From the NCBI RefSeq assembly GCF_014851565.1, contig NZ_JACVAA010000004.1:186001-250000 (forward strand): DNA of 64,000 nucleotides, read 5' to 3'. This DNA is from Pseudomonas sp. PDM15 (lineage in GTDB: Bacteria > Pseudomonadota > Gammaproteobacteria > Pseudomonadales > Pseudomonadaceae). Both the position numbers and the translations under genes were made by a program. A model generated the notes under the pieces. It made no database searches. It was not told where the DNA came from and saw only the letters and a list, made by a program, of their open reading frames with translations. Below are positions 1 to 10,747 of this stretch, in pieces (position 1 is the stretch's first letter; each line of letters begins with the position of its first letter).

Positions 1-453
1 ATCAGCGTGCTGGCCGCCCGCCTGCTGCTGCAGCACCGGGTCGCGGCGGGGCAGATCGCCTTCGAGGTCACCGAGTCCGGCCTGGCCGATATCCAGGCGG
101 CCAAGGGCGTGCTGGCGCAACTGCGCGAGAGTGGCCATCGGGTGCTGATCGACGACTTCGGCACCGGCTATTCCAGCCTGGCCTACCTGCAGGAGCTGCC
201 GGCCGACGTGCTGAAGATCGACAAGTCGTTCGTCGACGCCCTCGGCCATGACGCGGCCAGCAGCGGGGTGGCGCCGCACATCATCCAGATGGCCGCCGCA
301 TTACAGCTCAAGGTAGTGGCCGAAGGCATCGAGCACGAGGCCCAGGCGCTGTTCCTCGCCGCCCAGGGCGCCCAGTGCGGGCAAGGCTGGCTGTTCGCCA
401 AGCCGCTGACGGCCCGGCAGTTCCGCCGGTTGCTGGAGCGTCAGTCCGGCTAG
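1..453 (+). CDS. EAL-domain protein, C-terminal part (cut by window edge)
   Basis: This is the C-terminal part of a cyclic-di-GMP phosphodiesterase-type EAL domain; the reading frame is open from base 1, so the start lies outside the window. Visible family motifs are FEVTES, the metal-binding DDFGTGYSS stretch, KIDKSFV, VVAEGIE and GQGWLFAKP near the end. These are the residues usually retained in active phosphodiesterases, so hydrolysis of c-di-GMP is plausible. Any N-terminal sensory, GGDEF or membrane part cannot be seen. Its stop overlaps by four bases the stop of the convergent DUF1330 gene. Confidence 0.9.
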   Translation: MSVLAARLLLQHRVAAGQIAFEVTESGLADIQAAKGVLAQLRESGHRVLIDDFGTGYSSLAYLQELPADVLKIDKSFVDALGHDAASSGVAPHIIQMAAALQLKVVAEGIEHEAQALFLAAQGAQCGQGWLFAKPLTARQFRRLLERQSG

Positions 454-860
454 GCCGGCGGCGCCATGCAGCCGATCAGCCGCGAGTCGGCCAGGGCCGC
501 CGTGCGGTGCACGGTGGCGGCCTGGTACTCGGCATCGTCGAGCATGCCGAGAAAAGCCCGGGGTGAGGGATAGCGCACCAGCAGCACCTCGTCCCACTGC
601 TCGCCGGCCGGTGCGATCAGCGCCGCCCTGGCCTGGGCCAGCAGCTGCACGTTGCCACCCACGCCACGCACCTTGGTCAGCGCTGTGCGGCTGTAGCGCG
701 CATAGGCCTCGCGGCCGCTGCAGGGTGCATGCGGGCTGTCCGCGGGGTAGCGGGCGTCGGCGTGGTAACGCAGCAGGTTGAGCATGAGGATCGGCTGGTC
801 CGCGGGCATGTCGGCGGCGAAGGCGGCCAGTTGCTCGCGGCTGGGGTTGATGCTGGACAT
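450..860 (-). CDS. DUF1330 family protein
   Basis: This 136-residue cytosolic protein has the look of the DUF1330 dimeric alpha-beta barrel family: PILMLNLLRY near the N-terminus, an EAYARYS segment, then WDEVLLVRYPSPRAFLGMLDDAEY, the typical hallmark of the second half. Members are small, often stand alone, and have no firmly established reaction. A GGAGA ribosome-binding site lies just upstream of the ATG at 860. The gene converges on the EAL gene and overlaps its last four bases, so no room is left for a terminator between them. The family call is fairly secure; the function is unknown. Confidence 0.75.
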   Translation of the reverse strand: MSSINPSREQLAAFAADMPADQPILMLNLLRYHADARYPADSPHAPCSGREAYARYSRTALTKVRGVGGNVQLLAQARAALIAPAGEQWDEVLLVRYPSPRAFLGMLDDAEYQAATVHRTAALADSRLIGCMAPPA

Positions 861-946
861 GGCGATCTCCGCAAATGACTGCGGCCAGCCTGGAGGGGCT
901 GGCCGCAGCGGTCAATCGCCATCAGCGGGCCGCATGGCCCGTTATA

Positions 947-1603
947 TCAGGGGCGGAAGGCGCGGGCGTCGCGGGCCCAGACATCCAGCGCCGGCTTGAG
1001 ATCATCCAGGGTCAGCTGGGTGCTGCTGTTTTCCAACTGCAGGCCGTGGCCCTTGCGCACTACCCGGACCATCGGCTGGCTGGTGCGGGCATCGAGCGCC
1101 TCCAGCTCGACGTAGATATCGGTGTTGCGGTCGCGGGTGCCGGCGGCAGTGCTGGCGGCGGCGGCGACCAGGGCGATCGGGATCACCTCGTAGAACTTCA
1201 GGCCTTCGGCCGAAGTGCTCACCCCGGTGATGGCGCTGCGCAACACCAGGCTGTCGGTGTCGGGCTGGTCGACCACGGTCATGCGGCTGGACAGCTCGCG
1301 GCGCATGGCCTGCTGCAGGTAACCGGTGATCTGGTCGAGAGTGGCCTGGCTGACCTCGTCGCTGGGCTTGGGCTCGGGGTGGAACACTGGCTTCTCGATG
1401 TACACAGAGCGGTAGTTGCCGGCGTTGTAATCCGGCGAGACCCAGCGCAGCACCGGGGCGCCGCTGGCCGAGGTGGCCGGCTGCAGCTGCGAATAATCGG
1501 AGAGGAAACCGGAATACTGGGAAGGCTGGGTGGTCTTGCTGGCGCAACCGGCAAGCAGCAGACCGGCGATCAAGCCGAGGGACAGCAGGCTGGAACGATG
1601 CAT
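947..1603 (-). CDS. DUF3313 family lipoprotein
   Basis: This is a predicted outer-membrane or periplasmic lipoprotein of about 218 residues. The N-terminus has a basic start, a hydrophobic stretch and the lipobox LLAGC. The body resembles the DUF3313 family: LRWVSPDYNAGNYRSVYIEKPVF near the N-terminus and a late segment on an ELEALDARTSQPMVRVV theme. I chose the ATG at 1603 because AGGAGT sits seven bases upstream; an in-frame GTG nine bases earlier lies too close to that site. It stands alone on the minus strand, 114 bases downstream of the kinB end. Function is unknown. Confidence 0.75.
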   Translation of the reverse strand: MHRSSLLSLGLIAGLLLAGCASKTTQPSQYSGFLSDYSQLQPATSASGAPVLRWVSPDYNAGNYRSVYIEKPVFHPEPKPSDEVSQATLDQITGYLQQAMRRELSSRMTVVDQPDTDSLVLRSAITGVSTSAEGLKFYEVIPIALVAAAASTAAGTRDRNTDIYVELEALDARTSQPMVRVVRKGHGLQLENSSTQLTLDDLKPALDVWARDARAFRP

Positions 1604-1726
1604 CCTTGACACTCCTAAGCGGGACGGTTGGCAGCAATCCTAGTATGGATTTGTGACTCTCGCCTGACTGCTTAGAACTTATTCGTAGGCCGGCGCGCCG
1701 CTTCCCTGCGGCAACGCAGCACGCCG

Positions 1727-3486
1727 TTACAACGGCAAGGCCATGTAGAAGCGCGCGCCCTGCCCGGGCTGCGATTTCACCCCGATGCGCCCGCCGTGCA
1801 GCTGGACGATTTCCTGGCACAGGGCCAGACCCAGCCCGGCACCGCCCTTGCGCCGGCCGACCTGGACGAAGGGCTCGAAGATGCGCGCCTGCTGGCCCTG
1901 GGGAATACCCTCGCCATCGTCCTCGACGCTGATGAACAGGCGATCTCCCTGGCAGCGCGCCTGCAGCACGATCAGCCCGCCCGGGTGGCAATGGCGCAGG
2001 GCGTTGCCGATCAGGTTGTCCATCACCCGGTCCAGCTGCATGCAGTCCAGCTGCAGCTGCGGCAGGTCCTCGGCCAGCTCCACGCGCAGTTCCACCTGCT
2101 GCTCCTCCGCCTTGTGGGCGAAGCGTCGCGCGGCCTTCTCCAGCAGCTCGGCGGGGTTGCAGGGTTGCAGCTCGAGCTTCTGCAGGCCGCTCTGGTAGCG
2201 GGAGAAATTGAGCAGGTCGTCGATCAGCCGCAGCAGGCGGTGCATCTCCTCGCCCACCGTGTGCAGCAGGTCTGCCTCGCGGCTGTCGGGCTTGAAATGC
2301 AGGCGTTCGCGCAACAGCTCGAAGGCCATGTGCATGCCGGTGACCGGGGTGCGCAGCTCGTGGGAGGCGCGCAGGACGAACTCGCTGCGCACCCGTTCGA
2401 AGGCGCGCAGGCGGGTCACGTCGTGCAGCACCATCACCGCGGCGATGATCGTTCCGCTGTCGTCGCTGACCGATGTCAGGCTGTAGCTGAACAGGCGCTC
2501 GCCGATCTGCAGGTCCTCGCCGTGGCGCGACGGATGCTGGCCTTCCAGGGCCTGCTCCAGCTGCGCCTGCAATGCCGGTTGCGGCAGCAGCTGGCTGAGG
2601 TGCTGGCCCAATGGCAGCTCCTCCCAGCCGAGCTGGTTCTGCGCCACCGGGTTGCCGTGTTCCAGATGACCCTCGCGGTCGAGGATCAGCAGGCCGTCAT
2701 CGATGCCGTCGAGCACCGCCTGCAGGCGCCGTTGCCCGGCCAGCAGGGCGGCCACGTTGCTGGCGCGGAACTGGCTCAGCGCCTCGGCCATGAAGCCGAA
2801 GCGACGGGTCAGCGAGGCCAGCTCGACCTCGCGGGTGATCGGCAGAGTGACCTGGAAATTGCCCAGGCCGATCTGGTCGGCGGCCTCGGTCAGGGCCTCG
2901 ATCGGTCGGCCGAAGCGCCGGGCGATGCTGTGGGCGGTGATGAAGCCGATCAGCAGCAGGGCCACGCCGATCAGGCCGAGCAGCGCGGTGATCATCCAGG
3001 CGTGCTGACGCGACTCTTCCTGAGCCAGCTCCACCGCCTCCACATAGCGTGCCTGGGTCGCCATCAGACGGTTGCGCACGGCCTCCAGCACCAGCAGGAA
3101 GCTGTCGTCGTCGAGCAGGTGGCTGCGCACTTCATGGGGATCGTGCAGGCGCTTCTCGAAGTTCGCGTAGGCACGCTCGATCTCCTGCAGGGCTTGTCGG
3201 TCGGCGTCGTCCAGGGCGCCTTCCCCGGCGCTGGTCAGCGCCCGATGGAAGCGTCTGGAGGAGTCCGCCAGCGCCTGCTGGTCAAGCTTGTCGCGCAGGA
3301 TCAATACCAGCTGGGCACCCAGTTCCTGGCGCATGGCCAGGCCGGCGTCGAGCATCTGCAGGTTGCGATCCATCGCCTCGCTCTGCGCGCGCGCCAGCAT
3401 CAGCACGCTGAGCATGCCTAGCAGCAGCCCGAGCAGGGCCAGGGTGATCAGCGCGCTGATGCTGAGGAATAGCTGGTTGCGCAGCT

Positions 3487-3490
<4 letters not shown>
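1727..3490 (-). CDS. kinB: Sensor histidine kinase KinB
   Basis: This inner-membrane sensor kinase is the partner of AlgB and in P. aeruginosa takes part in alginate and virulence control. The 587 residues show a first membrane segment at about 9-32, a periplasmic helical region, a second membrane segment at about 165-187, a HAMP domain to about 240, a PAS domain at about 250-360, and a HisKA domain with the phospho-accepting His in ASHELRTP (about residue 377). The ATPase domain keeps DNLIGNALRH, the VEDDGEGIP box, a phenylalanine box (IFEPFVQ) and GAGLGLALC. It starts inside the end of algB with a four-base ATGA overlap, so the two are translationally coupled. Length and order match the P. 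aeruginosa pair. Confidence 0.93.
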
Positions 3491-4833
<1,343 letters not shown>

Positions 4834-4875
4834 GAGGTTCTCCAAGGCGGTAGCTCAGCTTAGGCCAGGAAAAGT

Positions 4876-4890
4876 CGTGCAAGTTGCACG
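4876..4890. promoter_or_regulatory. Palindrome, candidate enhancer site 1
   Basis: CGTGCAAGTTGCACG is a perfect 15-base palindrome around a central G. It lies in the algB/ferritin-like gene intergenic region, about 100 bases upstream of the sigma-54 promoter at 4987, a normal distance for an enhancer-binding activator. Which protein binds it is inference; AlgB is the nearest candidate. Confidence 0.5.
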
Positions 4891-4906
4891 GCTGTGGCAA
4901 GGCTTA

Positions 4907-4921
4907 CTTGCAGATTGCAAG
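4907..4921. promoter_or_regulatory. Palindrome, candidate enhancer site 2
   Basis: CTTGCAGATTGCAAG is a perfect six-base inverted repeat with a three-base spacer. It contains the same TTGCA/TGCAA half-sites as the palindrome at 4876 but in the opposite arrangement. It lies between algB and the sigma-54 promoter and could belong to the same activator-binding array. Confidence 0.45.
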
Positions 4922-4986
4922 GTGAAAGCTCCCTGGTTTGTTGCATAAGTTGTTGAAATTAATAGCAAATATACCTTTAAAAAGAC

Positions 4987-5001
4987 TGGCACGAGGCTTG
5001 C
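4987..5001 (+). promoter_or_regulatory. Sigma-54 (RpoN) -24/-12 promoter
   Basis: TGGCACGAGGCTTGC matches the -24/-12 consensus (TGGCACG, four bases, TTGC) without mismatch. Transcription would start near 5012, about 58 bases before the ATG of the ferritin-like gene at 5070. Such a promoter needs an NtrC-type activator; algB is encoded immediately next to it. Confidence 0.8.
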
Positions 5002-5069
5002 GATATCAGTCGCAGGAGCGGTCGGCGAATCCCTGTTTCGTGAGCCGACGCGCAGAAGGGAGAAAGTCC

Positions 5070-5501
5070 ATGTCCAGCGAAACGGCCCACCTCAACGAGC
5101 TGATTGAGATCACTCGCGACGGCGAACAGTTCTACCGGCATGCGGCGCAGGAAGTTGGTGAGCCAAGCCTGCGCAATCTGTTCGGCGAACTGGCCCGGGC
5201 CAAGCAGCAGTTGGTCGAGGCATTGGCCCTGGCCGCTGCCGCGCAGGACGAGGAGCCGGCACGTGGCGGCACTTTACTCGGTGCGCTGCAACGCTTGTAC
5301 GTCGACACCCGCGCCAGGTTCTCCCGCAACGAAGACGCCATTTACGTGGCCCAGCTGGCCGACGCCGAGGACCGCATCCTGCGGGCCTTTGCCGAAGCCC
5401 GCGCAGAAGCCACGCCGCAATTGCAACAGCTGTTGGATCGTGAACTGCCCCAGATACGCGCCTGTCATGCGCGGATGCAGGAATTGAAGAGCTCTCTGTG
5501 A
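5070..5501 (+). CDS. Ferritin-like four-helix protein (DUF2383 / PA2169 family)
   Basis: This 143-residue, entirely helical protein resembles the DUF2383 (PA2169-type) four-helix-bundle family: HLNELIEITRDGEQFYRHAAQEV at the N-terminus and a DAEDRILRAFAEA helix further on, with repeated acidic residues as in ferritin-like folds. No reaction is established for the family; stress-linked roles have been suggested for relatives. The ATG at 5070 follows AAGGGAGA and is preferred over an earlier in-frame start at 4938, which would lie upstream of the predicted transcription start. Expression probably depends on sigma-54. A small secreted-protein gene follows after 20 bases and may be co-transcribed. 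Confidence 0.75.
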   Translation: MSSETAHLNELIEITRDGEQFYRHAAQEVGEPSLRNLFGELARAKQQLVEALALAAAAQDEEPARGGTLLGALQRLYVDTRARFSRNEDAIYVAQLADAEDRILRAFAEARAEATPQLQQLLDRELPQIRACHARMQELKSSL

Positions 5502-5521
5502 GCTCGTCAGGAGGAACCAGG

Positions 5522-5731
5522 ATGAATGTTCTCCGCTCGCCATCGCTTCGCAGCAACCTCGATCTACTCGCTCGGGCCGCCATTCTGTTCGCCCTCGGCG
5601 TAGCCACCGGCCAGGCTGGCCAGGCGCAGACTCCGCCCGCCGAACCGCAAATCCGCCAAGTGGCGGCGGACCTGCCCACCGTACGGCATTCCGAATTACA
5701 GCTGAACCAGCGCCAGCGCTGGGTGTTCTGA
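5522..5731 (+). CDS. Small exported protein of unknown function
   Basis: This 69-residue protein has a basic start and a hydrophobic stretch (about residues 17-33, LARAAILFALGVATG) ending near an AQA signal-peptidase-like site. The mature part of about 33 residues is rich in Gln, Pro and Arg and ends QRQRWVF. AGGAGG lies seven bases before the ATG, so translation is well supported. It follows the ferritin-like gene after 20 bases and probably shares its sigma-54 transcript. I do not recognise a family. Confidence 0.6.
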   Translation: MNVLRSPSLRSNLDLLARAAILFALGVATGQAGQAQTPPAEPQIRQVAADLPTVRHSELQLNQRQRWVF

Positions 5732-5822
5732 AGATTAACGGCCACGCCGCGGACCATTGTGGTCGCAGCACAGCCGCTTACGATCCGTGCCTTGCGGCGG
5801 GGTCCCACCAAGGAGAAACATC

Positions 5823-5987
5823 ATGCTTAGTTGGTCCATCACCTTCCTGATCGTCGCCATCATCGCGGGCGTACTGGGCTTTGGCGGAATCGCTGGTACC
5901 GCAGCGGGAATCGCCAAGATTCTGTTCCTGGTCTTCCTGGTGATGTTCATCCTGTCCTTCATCCTCGGCCGCCGACCGCGCCCGTGA
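5823..5987 (+). CDS. Small DUF1328 membrane protein
   Basis: This 54-residue protein is almost entirely hydrophobic, with two membrane segments. The Gly-rich [20 protein letters not shown] turn is typical of the DUF1328 (YtjA-like) family, which is found in many proteobacteria without a known role. The ATG at 5823 is preceded by AAGGAG at 5810. A perfect 14-base-pair hairpin begins eight bases after the stop and probably ends the transcript. Confidence 0.8.
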   Translation: MLSWSITFLIVAIIAGVLGFGGIAGTAAGIAKILFLVFLVMFILSFILGRRPRP

Positions 5988-5994
5988 TGTGATC

Positions 5995-6029
5995 GCCAGC
6001 GCCGGGTGGCCCGAGCACCCGGCGCTGGC
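5995..6029 (+). terminator. Hairpin after DUF1328 gene
   Basis: GCCAGCGCCGGGTG at 5995-6008 pairs perfectly with 6016-6029 around a seven-base loop. There is no clear T-run, so it may be a weak or Rho-assisted terminator. Confidence 0.5.
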
Positions 6030-6114
6030 GCGTGTCTGTAACAAAGCCCGGCAGGCGCTGGCCTGACGGGGGGGCGGGCGCGCTATCATCCCTGCACCTG
6101 TGGGGAGATGAAGC

Positions 6115-7341
6115 ATGCTCAACGGCCTGTGGCTGGGGTTTTTCGTGGTGGCCGCGCTGGCCGCCCTGGTGCGCTGGATCGGCGGGGACGCCACGGTGTG
6201 GGCGTCCATGGTGGAAAGCCTGTTCACCATGGCCAAGACCTCCGTCGATGTGATGATCCTGCTGTTCGGTACACTCACGCTGTGGCTGGGCTTTCTGCGC
6301 ATCGCCGAGAAGGCCGGGCTGGTCGAGGTGCTGGCGCGCCTGCTCGGCCCGCTGTTTGCCCGGCTGATGCCGGATGTGCCGCGCGGCCATCACTCGCTCG
6401 GCCTGGTCACCCTCAGCTTCACCGCCAACGGCCTGGGCCTGGACAACGCCGCCACGCCCATCGGCCTGCGGGCGATGAAGGCGCTGCAGGAGCTCAACCC
6501 CAACCCCACCTCGGCGACCAATGCCCAGGTGCTGTTCATGGTGATGAACGCCTCGTCGTTCGTCTTGCTGCCGGTGTCGATCTTCATGTACCGCGCGCAA
6601 CAGGGCGCCGAAGACCCGGCCCTGGTGTTCCTGCCGATCCTCCTGGCTAACGCCGTGTCCACCCTCAGCGCCCTGCTGGCGGTAGGCGTGATGCAGCGCC
6701 TGCGGCTGTGGGACCCGGTGCTGCTGGCCTGGTTCGGTGGTGCCGCGCTGCTGATCGGCGGCTTCATGGCGATCCTCGCCGGCCTCTCCGCCACGGCGCT
6801 GACCGCGCTGTCGTCGCTGCTCGGCAACCTCACCCTGTTCGGCCTGATCCTGTGCTTCCTGCTGCTTGGCGCACTGAAACGGGTGCCGGTGTACGAGAGC
6901 TTCGTCGAGGGCGCCAAGGAAGGTTTCGAGGTGGCCAAGAACCTGCTGCCCTACCTGGTCGCCATGCTCTGCGCGGTCGGCGTGCTGCGCGCTTCGGGGG
7001 CGCTGGACGTGCTGCTCGACGGCATCCGCTGGTGCGTCGAGGGCCTGGGCTGGGACAGCCGTTTCGTCGAGGCGCTGCCCACCGGCCTGGTCAAGCCGTT
7101 CTCCGGCAGCGCAGCGCGGGCCATGCTGATCGAAACCATGCAGACCCAGGGCGTGGACAGCTTCCCGGCGCTGATCGCGGCGACCATGCAGGGCAGCACC
7201 GAGACCACCTTCTATGTGCTGGCCGTGTACTTCGGCTCGGTCGGCATCCAGCGCGCCCGTCACGCGGTGGGCTGCGCCCTGTTCGCCGACCTGGTCGGGG
7301 TGATCGCCTCGATCCTGATCTGCTACTGGTTCTTCGGCTGA
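6115..7341 (+). CDS. Fused SpmA/SpmB-type nucleoside-recognition membrane protein
   Basis: This 408-residue polytopic inner-membrane protein has two repeats of the nucleoside-recognition (Gate) domain that form SpmA and SpmB in spore formers. Telling segments are TLSFTANGLGLDNAATPIGLRAM in the first half and VKPFSGSAARAMLIETM plus QGSTETTFYVLAVYFGSVG in the second. Such fusions occur widely in non-sporulating Gram-negatives; transport of a small metabolite is suspected but not established. GGGGAG lies seven bases before the ATG. It appears to be a single-gene unit between the DUF1328 gene and a chemoreceptor. Confidence 0.85.
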   Translation: MLNGLWLGFFVVAALAALVRWIGGDATVWASMVESLFTMAKTSVDVMILLFGTLTLWLGFLRIAEKAGLVEVLARLLGPLFARLMPDVPRGHHSLGLVTLSFTANGLGLDNAATPIGLRAMKALQELNPNPTSATNAQVLFMVMNASSFVLLPVSIFMYRAQQGAEDPALVFLPILLANAVSTLSALLAVGVMQRLRLWDPVLLAWFGGAALLIGGFMAILAGLSATALTALSSLLGNLTLFGLILCFLLLGALKRVPVYESFVEGAKEGFEVAKNLLPYLVAMLCAVGVLRASGALDVLLDGIRWCVEGLGWDSRFVEALPTGLVKPFSGSAARAMLIETMQTQGVDSFPALIAATMQGSTETTFYVLAVYFGSVGIQRARHAVGCALFADLVGVIASILICYWFFG

Positions 7342-7423
7342 GCCCCAGGCCGCGTGCGGCTTGGCTTGCTGGGTGATGGTCGGGCGCTAGACTCAAGGCA
7401 CTCGTTCGGCTTCGGAGTCCGCC

Positions 7424-9034
7424 ATGGTTCTGCGCTCAGTCAGTGTTGGATTGCGTAATTTGATCGGTTTCGGGGCGCTGACCCTGAGTCTGTTAATCAC
7501 CGGCGGGGTCGCCCTCGGCCAGTTGTCCAGCCTGCGCAGCGACCTGCTGGAGGTCAAGGACGTGTGGATGCTCGGCCTCGACCTGATGGCCAAGATCAAG
7601 TCCGAGCGCCAGTCGCTGCGCCTGACCGAGTACGAGCTGATCCTCCATCCCGAGCAGGACGAGGCGCTGAGCGGCGAAGCCAGCGCGATGCGCGAGCGCG
7701 TCGCCGGCTACGACAAGGCCTACGAGGACACCATCATCCTCGATGAAGACCGCCGCCTGTACGACATCTACCACGCCAAAAGCCTGGCCTACGAGGCATC
7801 CCTGAGCAAGGTGGTAGAGAGCGTGCGCGCCGGCCAACTGGATCAGACCGCGGCGCAAGAGTCCGACTTGCGCTTCAACGAGCTGATGGCCGCGCTCAAT
7901 GCGCTGATCGATCTCAACAATCAGGGCGCCGCTGACGCCGGTGCACGGGCCGAGAAGAACGCCCACAACGCCACTTGGATCTTCAGTGCAATCCTCGCCG
8001 CGAGCGTGCTGTTCACCATGCTGGCCGCCTGGCTGCTCAGCCGCAGCATCACCCAGCCGCTGGCCCAGCTGGCCGAATCGGCCCAGCGCATCGCCGGCGG
8101 CGACCTGACCCAGCCGGTGCATGCCGAAGGCGCCGACGAAGTGACCCGTGTGCAGCGTTCGCTTGGTGGCATGCAGAACACCCTGCGCGAGACGCTGCAG
8201 GGTATCCAGGGCTCGGCTACCCAGTTGGCCTCGGCGGCGGAGCAGCTGCATGCGGTGACCGAGGATTCGGCCAAGGGCATCACCCGGCAAAACGACGAGA
8301 TCGAGATGGCGGCTACGGCGGTGACCGAGATGTCGGCGGCGGTGGACGAGGTGGCGCGCAACGCCAACCACACCTCGGATTCCTCCCGCGAGGCGGAGCA
8401 GACCGCTCAGGCCGGGCGCCAGCAGGTGAGCACCACGCGCAGCACCATCGAGCAGCTGAGTGCGCGACTGGAAAACACCTCTGCCACCATCGCCCGCCTG
8501 GCCGACGAGGCCATTGCCATCGGCCGCGTGCTGGAAGTGATCCGCACCATCGCCGAGCAGACCAACCTGCTGGCACTGAACGCCGCCATCGAGGCGGCGC
8601 GGGCAGGTGACCAGGGTCGTGGCTTCGCCGTGGTGGCCGACGAGGTACGCGCGCTGGCCCAGCGCACGCAAACCTCGACCCAGGAGATCGAGCGGATGAT
8701 CAGCGCGATCCAGAGCGCCAGCCGTGAGTCGGTGGACGCCATGGGCGCCAGCAGCGAGTACGCCAGCCGCAGCAGCGAGATGGCCAGCGAGGCCGACAGC
8801 GCCCTGGAGCTGATCGCCCAGCGCGTCAGCCAGATCAACGAAATGAACCTGGTGATCGCCAGCGCCGCCGAGGAACAGGCCCAGGTGGCGCGCGAGGTAG
8901 ACCGCAACCTGGTGGCGATCCGCGACATCGCCGCGCAGAACGCCACCGGCGCCCACCAGACCTCTGTGGCCAGTGACGAACTGGCGCGCCTGGCCAGCAC
9001 CTTGAACGGCATGGTGCAGCGCTTCCGCCTATAG
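7424..9034 (+). CDS. Methyl-accepting chemotaxis protein (first of two twins)
   Basis: This 536-residue chemoreceptor has a first membrane segment at about 12-33, a periplasmic helical ligand domain of about 150 residues of the four-helix-bundle type, a second membrane segment at about 184-205, a HAMP domain and a long cytoplasmic coiled coil. The signalling tip ([20 protein letters not shown]) and the flanking [15 protein letters not shown] stretch are intact. The ligand is unknown. From about residue 245 onward it is nearly identical to the receptor at 12037, while the sensor halves differ. It converges on norR, leaving seven bases between the stops. Confidence 0.92.
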   Translation: MVLRSVSVGLRNLIGFGALTLSLLITGGVALGQLSSLRSDLLEVKDVWMLGLDLMAKIKSERQSLRLTEYELILHPEQDEALSGEASAMRERVAGYDKAYEDTIILDEDRRLYDIYHAKSLAYEASLSKVVESVRAGQLDQTAAQESDLRFNELMAALNALIDLNNQGAADAGARAEKNAHNATWIFSAILAASVLFTMLAAWLLSRSITQPLAQLAESAQRIAGGDLTQPVHAEGADEVTRVQRSLGGMQNTLRETLQGIQGSATQLASAAEQLHAVTEDSAKGITRQNDEIEMAATAVTEMSAAVDEVARNANHTSDSSREAEQTAQAGRQQVSTTRSTIEQLSARLENTSATIARLADEAIAIGRVLEVIRTIAEQTNLLALNAAIEAARAGDQGRGFAVVADEVRALAQRTQTSTQEIERMISAIQSASRESVDAMGASSEYASRSSEMASEADSALELIAQRVSQINEMNLVIASAAEEQAQVAREVDRNLVAIRDIAAQNATGAHQTSVASDELARLASTLNGMVQRFRL

Positions 9035-9041
9035 ATGGCGG

Positions 9042-10607
<1,566 letters not shown>

Positions 10608-10621
10608 CATGACTCCGTGAT

Positions 10622-10632
10622 GTCGATATGAC
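10622..10632. promoter_or_regulatory. NorR-type binding site 1
   Basis: GTCGATATGAC fits the GT-N7-AC core recognised by NorR. It lies 68 bases upstream of the -24 element of hmp. Confidence 0.65.
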
Positions 10633-10637
10633 CCGCT

Positions 10638-10659
10638 GTCTTATCGACACTCAAATGAC
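10638..10659. promoter_or_regulatory. NorR-type binding site 2 and a partial third site
   Basis: GTCTTATCGAC at 10638-10648 is a second exact GT-N7-AC core, sixteen bases from the first centre to centre. A third, imperfect one (AC-N7-AC) follows at 10649-10659. Two or three adjacent sites are the usual NorR enhancer layout. Confidence 0.55.
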
Positions 10660-10689
10660 TAAGTATATGATTTAGAAAGATAAAAAATC

Positions 10690-10705
10690 TGGCACGAATA
10701 CTGAT
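10690..10705 (+). promoter_or_regulatory. Probable sigma-54 promoter of hmp
   Basis: TGGCACGAATACTGAT has a perfect -24 element and a degraded -12 element (CTGA in place of TTGC) at the right spacing. Start of transcription would be near 10716, about 32 bases before the hmp ATG. Confidence 0.6.
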
Positions 10706-10747
10706 AGTTCCTCGGCAGAAAAACCCTGCGTGCAGAGGAATACCCCT

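Noticed and set aside
1796..3421. A 541-codon plus-strand frame antisense to kinB, and similar long antisense frames (3499-4863, 11890-13716, 17906-19411, 29963-30898, 36519-38075)
   Set aside because: They mirror genuine genes with clear motifs and are a by-product of GC-rich codon use. Their products are low-complexity, with no recognisable domains or ribosome-binding sites.
4845..4845. Start of AlgB at the TTG four codons upstream
   Set aside because: The TTG lies on the GGAGA ribosome-binding site of the ATG at 4833.
5959..7263. A 434-codon minus-strand frame antisense to the SpmA/SpmB-like gene
   Set aside because: It is Gln/His/Arg-rich shadow sequence, while the plus-strand frame has membrane segments and family motifs.
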